DNA from: Pelagibius sp965227505
GTDB lineage: Bacteria > Pseudomonadota > Alphaproteobacteria > Kiloniellales > Kiloniellaceae
Assembly: GCF_965227505.1 (NCBI RefSeq)
Contig: NZ_OZ245757.1
Span: 868,001-932,000 of the forward strand
DNA: 64,000 nt
Direction of reading: 5' to 3'
The notes under the pieces were generated by a model. That model did not search any database and was not told the DNA's origin. It saw nothing but the letters and a program-made list of their open reading frames with translations. Shown piece by piece: positions 51,402 through 59,569 of the stretch (position 1 is its first letter; each line of letters begins with the position of its first letter). Position numbers and translations under genes: made by a program.

Positions 51402-51430
51402 GGCGCCGCCCGGCGGGCCCTCCGGGCGCC
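51402..51430 (+). terminator. Hairpin between the LOG and icd genes
   Basis: GGCGCC-G-CCCGG can pair with CCGGGCGCC (9 bp with a single bulge). It lies right after the LOG stop; no clear T-run follows. Confidence 0.4.
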
Positions 51431-51557
51431 GGACTGCAAGGCAACCGCGGCTCCCTTGCACCCTGCGGACAGCCTGCTATGTTGCGGCGCAACGCGCCAG
51501 CCTTCCCAGGCAGCCGGCGGGCCTTCTTCCCACCATCAGTACCTCCGGAGATTCCAG

Positions 51558-52772
51558 ATGGGCAAAATCAAGGTGAAAAACCCGATCGTCGAACTCGACG
51601 GCGACGAGATGACACGCATCATCTGGGAGAAGATCAAGACCAAGTTGATCCTGCCTTACCTCGACGTCGATCTGAAGTACTACGACCTCTCCGTCCAGAA
51701 GCGCGACGAGACCAACGATCAGATCACCATCGATTCCGCCAATGCCATCAAAGAACACCGCGTCGGCGTGAAGTGCGCGACCATCACGCCGGACGAGGCG
51801 CGGGTGGAGGAGTTCGGGCTGAAGAAGATGTGGCGTTCGCCCAACGGCACGATCCGCAACATTGTCGGCGGCACCATCTTCCGCCAGCCCATCATCATCA
51901 GCAATGTCCCGCGCCTGGTGCCGGGCTGGACCCAGCCGATCGTCATCGGCCGCCACGCCTTCGGCGACCAGTACCGGGCCACCGACTTCAAGGTGCCCGG
52001 CGCCGGCAAGTTGACCATGACCTTCCAGCCCGCCGACGGTGGGGAACCGACCACCTACGACATCTTCGACTTCCCGGAGGCCGGGGTTGCAATCGGCATG
52101 TACAACCTCGACGAGTCGATCCGCGGCTTTGCCCGAGCCTGCCTCAACTACGGCCTGAACCTGGGCTGGCCGGTCTACCTCTCGACCAAGAACACCATCC
52201 TCAAAGTCTACGACGGGCGCTTCAAGGACATCTTCCAGGAGACCTTCGACAAGGAATTCAAGGAGGCCTTCGAGGCCAAGGGCATCCACTATGAGCATCG
52301 TCTGATCGACGACATGGTGGCCGCCGCCATGAAGTGGTCCGGCGGCTATGTCTGGGCCTGCAAGAACTACGACGGCGACGTGCAGTCCGATACCGTGGCC
52401 CAGGGTTTCGGTTCGCTCGGTCTCATGACCTCGGTGCTCATGACCCCCGACGGCAAGACCATCGAGGCCGAGGCGGCGCACGGCACGGTGACCCGGCACT
52501 ACAGGCTGCACCAGCAGGGCAAACCCACCTCGACCAACCCCATCGCCTCGATCTTCGCCTGGACACGCGGCCTGCACTTCCGCGGTACCTTCGACGAGAC
52601 GCCGGAGGTGGTGAAGTTCGCAGGCGACCTGGAGCGCGTCTGCATCGAAACCGTGGAATCCGGATCCATGACCAAGGATCTGGCTTTGCTGATCGACCCC
52701 GATCAGAAGTGGATGACAACCGACGAATTCATGGACAAGCTGGATGAAAACCTGCAAAAGGCCATGAGCTAG
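51558..52772 (+). CDS. icd: NADP-dependent isocitrate dehydrogenase (eukaryote-type)
   Basis: 404 residues from ATG 51558 with CCGGAG upstream. The short class IDH (about 400 residues, as mitochondrial IDH2) is typical of Alphaproteobacteria. Visible motifs: VELDGDEMTRIIW, LKKMWRSPNGTIRN (isocitrate loop), RHAFGDQYRATDF, DGDVQSDTVAQGFGSLG (metal site Asp residues) and EAAHGTVTRHYR for NADP. It decarboxylates isocitrate to 2-oxoglutarate in the TCA cycle. The cyclophilin gene follows 33 bp on. Confidence 0.93.
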   Translation: MGKIKVKNPIVELDGDEMTRIIWEKIKTKLILPYLDVDLKYYDLSVQKRDETNDQITIDSANAIKEHRVGVKCATITPDEARVEEFGLKKMWRSPNGTIRNIVGGTIFRQPIIISNVPRLVPGWTQPIVIGRHAFGDQYRATDFKVPGAGKLTMTFQPADGGEPTTYDIFDFPEAGVAIGMYNLDESIRGFARACLNYGLNLGWPVYLSTKNTILKVYDGRFKDIFQETFDKEFKEAFEAKGIHYEHRLIDDMVAAAMKWSGGYVWACKNYDGDVQSDTVAQGFGSLGLMTSVLMTPDGKTIEAEAAHGTVTRHYRLHQQGKPTSTNPIASIFAWTRGLHFRGTFDETPEVVKFAGDLERVCIETVESGSMTKDLALLIDPDQKWMTTDEFMDKLDENLQKAMS

Positions 52773-52805
52773 CCTGCCGAAACCCTGCGCGCTGGAGCTT
52801 TTGCA

Positions 52806-53363
52806 ATGAAATCGTTTCTTTCACTTCTCGCGATTGGAATTCTCGCCATGACCCTTGCAAGCAACGATGCCGGCGCCCAGTCGGACCCTGAGAATACCCT
52901 GGTCATGGAACTGAAAGACGGGGTGGTGCGCATCGAGATGCTGCCCGATTTGGCGCCCCAGCACGTCGAGCAGATCAAGACCCTCGTCCGCCGCGAGTTT
53001 TATGACGGCATCGTCTTCCACCGGGTGATCGACGGTTTCATGGCGCAGACCGGCGATCCGACCGGAACCGGTCGCGGCGGCTCCGACCTACCCGACCTGC
53101 CTGCCGAGTTCTCGGCAGAGCCTTTTGAGCGTGGCGTGGTCGGCATGGCGCGGTCCCAGAGTCCCGACAGCGGCAACAGCCAGTTCTTCATCACCTTTGC
53201 CCCGGCGCGTTTCCTCGACAAGCAGTACACGGTCTGGGGCCGTGTGACCGAAGGCATGGAATACGTCGACCTGATCAAGAAGGCGCCGCGCGGTGACCAG
53301 AGTGGCACAGTGCGCGATCCCGACAAGATCATCACCCTGCGGGTCGCCGCCGACGTCGACTGA
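52806..53363 (+). CDS. Periplasmic cyclophilin-type peptidyl-prolyl isomerase
   Basis: 185 residues. A Sec signal (SFLSLLAIGILAMTLASNDAG) sends it to the periplasm. The cyclophilin core is complete: FHRVIDGFMAQTGDP with catalytic Arg, then GVVGMARSQSPDSGNSQFFI and the DKQYTVWGRVTEGMEYVD closing strands. It speeds proline isomerisation during protein folding. Close spacing after icd suggests shared transcription, an arrangement often seen in this clade (from memory). Confidence 0.88.
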   Translation: MKSFLSLLAIGILAMTLASNDAGAQSDPENTLVMELKDGVVRIEMLPDLAPQHVEQIKTLVRREFYDGIVFHRVIDGFMAQTGDPTGTGRGGSDLPDLPAEFSAEPFERGVVGMARSQSPDSGNSQFFITFAPARFLDKQYTVWGRVTEGMEYVDLIKKAPRGDQSGTVRDPDKIITLRVAADVD

Positions 53364-53419
53364 CGGGCGCGCCGTCAACCTGACGGCATGCGTCACCGCG
53401 GCCTGAGCGGATTCCTTCC

Positions 53420-54316
53420 ATGGAGTTGGACGCAGCACAGATCGAAAGCTTGAGCAGGCTGGGCGACCAGCTGCTCAATTACGCCTGGGACCTGCTGGCC
53501 GGGATCGTCCTGCTGGCGGTCGGCTGGATACTGGCGGGCTGGGCGCGCAACACGGTTCTGCGGGTCCTGGACCGCACCCCCCGCATGGACCGCACACTGC
53601 GCCCGGTGATCGCCAGCACCGTGCGCTATGCGGTCCTCATCATCGTTTTCGTCGCCGTGTTGGCGCAGTTCGGCGTGCAGACCACCAGCATCATCGCAAT
53701 GCTGGGCGCCGCCGGCATCGCCATCGGCCTGGCCTTGCAGGGCACGCTGCAGAACATCGCCGCCGGGATGATGCTGCTGTTCCTGCGCCCCTTTCAGGTC
53801 GGCGACTACATCGATGCCGAGGGCCAGGCCGGCACGGTGGAGGAGATCGGCCTCTTCGTGACCCAGCTCACCACTTTCGACGGTGTTTACCGCTCTGTGC
53901 CGAACGCCCGTCTGTGGAACGCCTCCATCATGAACTACAGCCGCCTGCCGACCCGGCGCCTGGATCTGCAGGTGGGCATCAGCTACGGCGACGATATCGC
54001 CCGCGGCCAGGATGTCCTCATGGGCCTCATGGCCGGCGACGCAAGGGTCCTGGCCGATCCGGCCCCGCAGGTGCTGGTGCACAGCCTCGCCGACAGCGCC
54101 GTGACCCTGAACCTGCGCTGCTGGTGCGGCAAGGACGACTACTGGCCCCTGCTCTTCGATCTGACGAAGGCCTCGAAGCTGACCCTGGAAGCGGCGGGCT
54201 TCACCATCCCCTTCCCGCAGCGGGAAGTGCATGTGGTTTCCGAAGCCGGGCAAAACGACAGCGCCACAGCGCCGTCCCAAGCGGCGTACCCGCCAAAGCC
54301 CGGCGCGCCGGACTGA
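53420..54316 (+). CDS. MscS-family mechanosensitive channel
   Basis: 298 residues. Helices 1-3 (LLAGIVLLAVGWILAGWA; YAVLIIVFVAVLAQFGV; the pore helix SIIAMLGAAGIAIGLALQGT and LQNIAAGMMLLFLRPFQVGD) are at about 20-140. The cytoplasmic beta and alpha/beta domains follow. Small-conductance channel that opens under hypo-osmotic stress. It converges on alaS, whose stop is 12 bp beyond its own. Confidence 0.9.
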   Translation: MELDAAQIESLSRLGDQLLNYAWDLLAGIVLLAVGWILAGWARNTVLRVLDRTPRMDRTLRPVIASTVRYAVLIIVFVAVLAQFGVQTTSIIAMLGAAGIAIGLALQGTLQNIAAGMMLLFLRPFQVGDYIDAEGQAGTVEEIGLFVTQLTTFDGVYRSVPNARLWNASIMNYSRLPTRRLDLQVGISYGDDIARGQDVLMGLMAGDARVLADPAPQVLVHSLADSAVTLNLRCWCGKDDYWPLLFDLTKASKLTLEAAGFTIPFPQREVHVVSEAGQNDSATAPSQAAYPPKPGAPD

Positions 54317-54328
54317 ATCGGATCTGCT

Positions 54329-56983
54329 CTAACCGGCAGCGAGCGCCGCTTCGATCGCCGTGACGGCCTCGGCCGCGGCGGCGCCGTCGGGGCCACCGGC
54401 CTGGGCCATGTCCGGCCGGCCGCCGCCGCCCTTGCCACCCAGAGCCGCCGAGCCGACCTTCACGAGATCCACCGCGCTCGCCTTGGCGGTGGCATCGTCG
54501 GTCACGCCGACCACCAGCGAAGCCTTGCCGTCGTTGACGGCAACCAGAACCACGACGCCGGAGCCGATCTGCTTCTTCAGATCGTCAGCCATGGGCTTCA
54601 GGTCCTTCGGCGGAATGCCCTCCAGCACCCGGGCCGCGAACTTCAAGCCGGCAATCTCGCGGGTGTCGCCGTTCGCAGCGCCGCCGCCCGTGGCGAGCTT
54701 GCGCCGCAGGTCGCCGACCTCGCGGTCCAAGCGCTTGCGCTCTTCCAGCAGCGCCTCGATGCGGTCGTTGAGATTCTCCGGCGTCACCTTCATCAGGGCG
54801 GCCGCCTCAGCCAGGGCGGAAGCCTGCCCGGCCGCGTGGGACGCCGCCGCTTCGCCGGCCAGGGCCTCGATCCGCCGCACTCCTGAAGCCAGGGCCGACT
54901 CCCCGGTAACCTTGAAGTAGCCGATATCGCCGGTGCGGACGACATGGGTGCCGCCGCAGAGTTCTGTGGAGAACTGCCGCCCGCCTTTGGCCGCATCTTC
55001 GCCGCCCATGGAGAGAACCCGCACCTCGTCGCCGTACTTCTCGCCGAAGAGCGCCAGGGCGCCGGCCTCGATCGCCTCGTCGGGGGTCATGAAGCGGGTT
55101 TCGACGGCTGCGTTTTCGCGAATGCGGGCGTTGACTTCGGCCTCGACAGCCTGCACGTCCTCTGCCGTCATCGGCTTGGGATGGCTGATGTCGAAGCGCA
55201 ACCGGTCCTCGGCGACAAGAGAGCCTTTCTGGGTGACATGGTCGCCCAGGCGACGCCGCAGCGCTTCGTGCAGGAGGTGGGTGGCGGAGTGATGAATCCG
55301 CAGGCCCTTGCGCCGCTCTCCATCGACCCGCAGTTCGACTGCATCGCCCACCTTCAGGCTGCCATGGGCCATGGTGCCGATGTGCACGTGAAGGTCGCCC
55401 AGCTTCTTCTGGGTATCGCTGACATGCAATTCGCCGCCGGCCGCGCTGAAGATGGCGCCCCGATCCCCTTCCTGCCCGCCGGACTCGCCATAAAAGGGCG
55501 TCTGGTTGACCAGCAACTGAACGTTCTGGCCGGCAGAAACCTCGGTAACCTCCTGGCCGTCCACGATCAAGGCGACCACCTGCCCTTCGGCGGCCTCCGT
55601 CCCGTAGCCGAGGAACTCGGTCGCGCCCAGGCGCTCGCGCAGTTCGAACCAGAGGGTCTCGGTCGCCGCCTCGCCCGACCCGGCCCAGGCCTTGCGCGCC
55701 GCAGCCCGCTGGCGCTCCATGGCGGCATCGAAGCCGGCGGTGTCGACGCTGCGGCCCTGGCCGCGCAGGATGTCCTGGGTCAGATCCAGCGGAAAACCAT
55801 AAGTGTCATAGAGTTTGAAGGCGACCTCGCCGTCCAACGCGCCCTCGGCGGCCAGCTTGTCGGTTTCCTCTTCCAGCAGCTTCAGGCCGCGCCCCAGCGT
55901 GTCCTTGAAGCGGGTCTCCTCCAGCTTCAGCGTCTCGGTGATCAGGGCATCGGCGCGCGCCAGCTCGGGAAAGGCGACGCCCATCATGGATACCAGAGAC
56001 GGCACCAGCCGCCACATCAGCGGGTCCTTGCAGCCTAGCAGATGCGCATGGCGCATGCCGCGGCGCATGATCCGGCGCAGCACGTAGCCGCGCCCCTCGT
56101 TGGAGGGCAGCACACCGTCGGCGACCAGAAAGGCGCTGGCGCGCAAGTGGTCGGCGATGACCCGATGCGAAACCGCATGCTCGCCGTCAGCCGCCCGACC
56201 GGAGTACTCCGCCGAAGCCTCGATGATCGCGCGCAGCAGATCGGTGTCGTAATTGTCGTGCTTGCCCTGCAGCACGGCGGAGATCCGCTCCAGCCCCATG
56301 CCGGTGTCGATCGACGGCTTGGGCAGGTCGTTGCGGGTCTCGGCATCGAGCTGCTCGTACTGCATGAAGACCAGGTTCCAGATCTCGACGAAGCGGTCGC
56401 CGTCCTCGTCGGGGCTGCCCGGCGGGCCGCCGGGAAGGTGTTCGCCGTGGTCGTAGAAAATCTCCGAACAGGGACCGCAGGGCCCGGTATCGCCCATCGC
56501 CCAGAAGTTGTCCGAGGTCGCAATACGCAGGATGCGGTCTTCCGGCAGGCCGGCGATCTTCTTCCAGAGTTCCGCGGCCTGGTCGTCCTCGGCGTAGACC
56601 GTCACCAGCAGACGCTCGTGCGGCAGGCCGAACTCCTTGGTCAACAGGTTCCAGGCCAGTTCGATGGCCAGATCCTTGAAGTAATCGCCGAAGGAAAAGT
56701 TCCCCAGCATCTCGAAGAAGGTATGGTGGCGGGCCGTGTAGCCGACGTTCTCCAGATCGTTGTGCTTGCCCCCCGCCCTGAGGCACTTCTGCGAGGTGAC
56801 CGCACGGCTGTAGGGACGCGTCTCGTTACCGGTGAAGACGTTCTTGAACTGCACCATGCCGGCGGCAGTGAACAGCAGCGTCGGGTCGTTGCGGGGGACC
56901 AGCGGCGAGGAGTCGACGATCTCGTGGCCGTTGCGCCCGAAATAGTCCAGAAACGCCGTCCGGATTTCGTTGCCAGTGCTCAT
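54329..56983 (-). CDS. alaS: Alanyl-tRNA synthetase
   Basis: 884 residues, the usual length. Class II aminoacylation domain at the N-terminus (TSQKCLRAGGKHNDLENVG; RHHTFFEMLGNFSFGDYF), tRNA recognition helices, the editing domain with the HSATHLLHEAL metal-binding His residues and the CGGTHV motif near 680, and the C-terminal DHHA1-type domain ending in a Gly/Ala-rich tail. It loads alanine on tRNA-Ala and removes mischarged serine and glycine. Likely essential. Confidence 0.95.
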   Translation of the reverse strand: MSTGNEIRTAFLDYFGRNGHEIVDSSPLVPRNDPTLLFTAAGMVQFKNVFTGNETRPYSRAVTSQKCLRAGGKHNDLENVGYTARHHTFFEMLGNFSFGDYFKDLAIELAWNLLTKEFGLPHERLLVTVYAEDDQAAELWKKIAGLPEDRILRIATSDNFWAMGDTGPCGPCSEIFYDHGEHLPGGPPGSPDEDGDRFVEIWNLVFMQYEQLDAETRNDLPKPSIDTGMGLERISAVLQGKHDNYDTDLLRAIIEASAEYSGRAADGEHAVSHRVIADHLRASAFLVADGVLPSNEGRGYVLRRIMRRGMRHAHLLGCKDPLMWRLVPSLVSMMGVAFPELARADALITETLKLEETRFKDTLGRGLKLLEEETDKLAAEGALDGEVAFKLYDTYGFPLDLTQDILRGQGRSVDTAGFDAAMERQRAAARKAWAGSGEAATETLWFELRERLGATEFLGYGTEAAEGQVVALIVDGQEVTEVSAGQNVQLLVNQTPFYGESGGQEGDRGAIFSAAGGELHVSDTQKKLGDLHVHIGTMAHGSLKVGDAVELRVDGERRKGLRIHHSATHLLHEALRRRLGDHVTQKGSLVAEDRLRFDISHPKPMTAEDVQAVEAEVNARIRENAAVETRFMTPDEAIEAGALALFGEKYGDEVRVLSMGGEDAAKGGRQFSTELCGGTHVVRTGDIGYFKVTGESALASGVRRIEALAGEAAASHAAGQASALAEAAALMKVTPENLNDRIEALLEERKRLDREVGDLRRKLATGGGAANGDTREIAGLKFAARVLEGIPPKDLKPMADDLKKQIGSGVVVLVAVNDGKASLVVGVTDDATAKASAVDLVKVGSAALGGKGGGGRPDMAQAGGPDGAAAAEAVTAIEAALAAG

Positions 56984-57268
56984 AGTCTATATTTATTCTT
57001 CAGAGGCTTGCACCTCAAGTTAGAACTTCTCCAGGATTTAGCGGGAGAGCCCGCCGCCGCGGCCGCAGGGCAGGGCGTTGTAGCGCGGCCCTCCGGACCT
57101 GTCCACCGAAAGCCCGCCCGTCCAAGACCCGCCGCCAGGCTCAAGATACCGCGACGCCCCAGGCTTAGCGCTGGCATTTTCGCCGCTGTCCGATTATGTG
57201 AAGGGAAGTTTACCCGGCATCACCCTGCGCCGGGTTCAGTACCATGCCACAGGAGAACGCCCGCCCTC

Positions 57269-57937
57269 ATGGCTTTGCACTTCGTTCTTGGCGGTTTCCG
57301 CCGGCCGCATCCGGATGCTGCGGCAGCCGTGTCCTCGCCTGTCCCCGACGCAGCTTCCCACCCGAAGAAGGCCAGGTTGCCCCGCACCCTGGCGCTCGCC
57401 CTGGTCATGCTCGCAACGCTGTCCGCGCTGCCGACCGCCGCCGGGGCCCAGCAGCAGGGGCCGGGCCTGGCCCCCGGGACACCGCCGCCGCAACAGCGGC
57501 TGGAGCCGACGGGCGAGACCTTTGGCCGCTGGCAGTTGATCTGCGCCGTCGCCGATGATCAGGCGGCGGCAGAGCCGGGTGCCTGCTTCATCTCGCAGCG
57601 CTTTCTCGAGCCCAATTCACAGCAGCCGATCCTGATCGTGACCATCGGGCAGTTCCGCGCCAACCCGCAGCATTCGATGCTGGTGGCAATGCCCCTTGGC
57701 ATACCGCTGGCCAACGGCATCCGGGTGAGCGTGGATGGCCGCGAGATCTCGACGCAGTCCTTCGAGGTCTGCCGGCGCGACGGCTGTCGGGCCTACATGC
57801 CCCTGAGCGACACCCTTGTGAATGCCTTCAGGGCCGGCAACGAGGCGACGGTCACGGTGCAGTCCAGCACCGGCGGGGCCATCAACGTGCCGTTCTCTCT
57901 TCAGGGCTTCACCGCAGGCTACGCCAAGGTGCGATAG
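57269..57937 (+). CDS. IalB-family (invasion-associated locus B) exported protein
   Basis: 222 residues from ATG 57269; AGGAGA is 13 bases upstream, somewhat far, and an in-frame later Met in the signal is the alternative. A long N-terminus precedes the Sec signal (LPRTLALALVMLATLSALPT then AAGAQQ). The IalB domain follows: FGRWQLICAVADD, CFISQRF, PILIVTIGQF and CRRDGCRAYMPLS, with the paired cysteines of the family. These are small periplasmic proteins; the invasion name comes from Bartonella and need not apply here. Confidence 0.85.
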   Translation: MALHFVLGGFRRPHPDAAAAVSSPVPDAASHPKKARLPRTLALALVMLATLSALPTAAGAQQQGPGLAPGTPPPQQRLEPTGETFGRWQLICAVADDQAAAEPGACFISQRFLEPNSQQPILIVTIGQFRANPQHSMLVAMPLGIPLANGIRVSVDGREISTQSFEVCRRDGCRAYMPLSDTLVNAFRAGNEATVTVQSSTGGAINVPFSLQGFTAGYAKVR

Positions 57938-58036
57938 GAAACCGCCCGCAGCGACCGGCCGGGCAGGCGTTGTGGATCCGCGCCAACATCGCGAAACAGA
58001 AGCCGCAGAATAGAAGCGGCATCGCAGATCAGAAGC

Positions 58037-58066
58037 AAACGGGCCCCGAGAAGGGGCCCGTTTTCC
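58037..58066. terminator. Rho-independent terminator after the IalB gene
   Basis: Perfect 11-bp stem AAACGGGCCCC/GGGGCCCGTTT with a five-base loop and TTTT directly on the right side. The A-rich left edge makes it usable in both directions, so it could also end recA transcripts on the minus strand. Confidence 0.85.
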
Positions 58067-58170
58067 GTACGGATGCGGTTTCTTTTACGGATGCCAATTC
58101 TTTGGCGGGTTCTTTGGCTGGCGGCCTTGACCGACCGCCTCCCCCGCCGCGAAGCGGCTGAAGATGAGGA

Positions 58171-59274
58171 TCAGGAAGAGGCGGCCCCTTCGCTCACCGC
58201 TCCGCCCTCGGCGGCGCCTTCGCCCTCGGGCCCGCCTTCGAGCATGGCCGCGGACACCAGACCTGCATTCTCCCGCACCCGGTGTTCAATATGGGCGGCG
58301 ACCTCGGGGTTCTCCTTCAGGAAGGTCTTGGCGTTCTCACGCCCCTGGCCGATGCGCTGGCCGTCATAGGAGAACCAGGCGCCGGCCTTGTCGACAATGC
58401 CCGCCTGCACCCCAAGATCGAGCAGTTCGCCGGTCTTGGAGATGCCCTCGCCGTAGGTGATGTCGAATTCCACCACGCGGAACGGCGGGGCCATCTTGTT
58501 CTTCACCACCTTCACACGGGTCTGATTGCCGACCACCACGTCCTTGTCCTTGATGGCGCCGATGCGGCGGATGTCGAGCCGCACGGAGGAATAGAACTTC
58601 AGGGCATGGCCGCCGGTGGTGGTCTCCGGATTGCCGAACATCACGCCGATCTTCATGCGGATCTGGTTGATGAAGATCACCAGGGTCTGCGACTTGGAGA
58701 TCGAGCTGGTGAGCTTGCGCAACGCCTGGCTCATGAGGCGGGCCTGCAAACCCGGCAGGGAATCGCCCATGTCGCCTTCCAGTTCGGCGCGCGGCACCAG
58801 GGCGGCCACCGAATCCACCACCAGAACGTCGATCGCCCCGGAACGCACCAGCGTGTCGGCGATCTCCAGCGCCTGCTCGCCGGCATCCGGCTGGGAAATC
58901 AGCAGCTCTTCGACGTTGACCCCCAGCTTGTTGGCATAGATCGGGTCGAGGGCATGCTCGGCGTCGACAAAGGCGCAGGTGCCGCCGGCCTTCTGCGCCT
59001 CGGCCACCACATGCAACGCCAGGGTGGTCTTGCCCGAACTCTCGGGCCCGTAAATCTCTACGATGCGGCCGCGCGGCAGCCCGCCAATCCCCAGCCCGAT
59101 GTCGAGGCCCAGCGATCCCGTCGAGACCACCTCGGTTTCCACCACCTCGTTCTCGCCAAGGCGCATGATCGAGCCTTTGCCAAAAGCCCGCTCGATCTGA
59201 CTGAGCGCGGAATCCAAGGCTTTTTTCTTGTCCACAGAGTCTGTCTCCACCACCCGCAAAGCGTTCTGAACCAT
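58171..59274 (-). CDS. recA: Recombinase A
   Basis: 367 residues. Walker A GPESSGKTT (76-84), the LexA/ssDNA-binding loops and the conserved KKALDSALSQIERAFGKGSI opening are all present; the C-terminus ends in a short acidic/Ala-rich tail. It forms filaments on single-stranded DNA, drives strand exchange and triggers SOS through LexA. The long region upstream has a large dyad with a near-match to the alphaproteobacterial SOS box. Next gene on the strand upstream is cckA. Confidence 0.95.
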   Translation of the reverse strand: MVQNALRVVETDSVDKKKALDSALSQIERAFGKGSIMRLGENEVVETEVVSTGSLGLDIGLGIGGLPRGRIVEIYGPESSGKTTLALHVVAEAQKAGGTCAFVDAEHALDPIYANKLGVNVEELLISQPDAGEQALEIADTLVRSGAIDVLVVDSVAALVPRAELEGDMGDSLPGLQARLMSQALRKLTSSISKSQTLVIFINQIRMKIGVMFGNPETTTGGHALKFYSSVRLDIRRIGAIKDKDVVVGNQTRVKVVKNKMAPPFRVVEFDITYGEGISKTGELLDLGVQAGIVDKAGAWFSYDGQRIGQGRENAKTFLKENPEVAAHIEHRVRENAGLVSAAMLEGGPEGEGAAEGGAVSEGAASS

Positions 59275-59334
59275 GAAGTCGTTTCCTTATCTCATAGGGT
59301 CCGAGCGACTGCAACGCGGGTCTGATGTACCATA

Positions 59335-59380
59335 TTTGTTCTCATTCTCCAAAGGAGAAAAAGACCAAAATGAGAACAAA
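59335..59380. promoter_or_regulatory. 46-bp dyad upstream of recA with a near SOS box
   Basis: TTTGTTCTCATT (59335-59346) and its exact inverse AATGAGAACAAA (59369-59380) face each other across 22 bp, 61-106 bp before the recA start. On the coding strand one arm continues as GTTC-N7-GGTC, one mismatch from the alphaproteobacterial LexA box GTTC-N7-GTTC. A perfect 12-bp inverted pair is unlikely to be chance and suggests an operator. Confidence 0.6.
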
Positions 59381-59569
59381 GAAAAAAATTTAGGACTTAT
59401 TTGCCTAAAATGCGGGAGATTGTGAACGCCATGGCCTTGACCGCATACCAGCGTGCGAGGCCCACTGTCGCAGGGCGGCGACCGCGGCCGCCGCTGGTCA
59501 CGGCCGAGCGGCGATCTCTCCTCGCCGTCTCTACTCGCCGGCCCTATTCCCAGGCCCTATTCGCCGCCT
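59381..59569. other. Gap between cckA stop and the recA operator
   Basis: No gene is seen. Near the cckA stop the plus strand carries repeated pyrimidine-rich units of the form CCTATTCGCC (about 59535-59580), an imperfect tandem repeat of low complexity. Confidence 0.4.
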
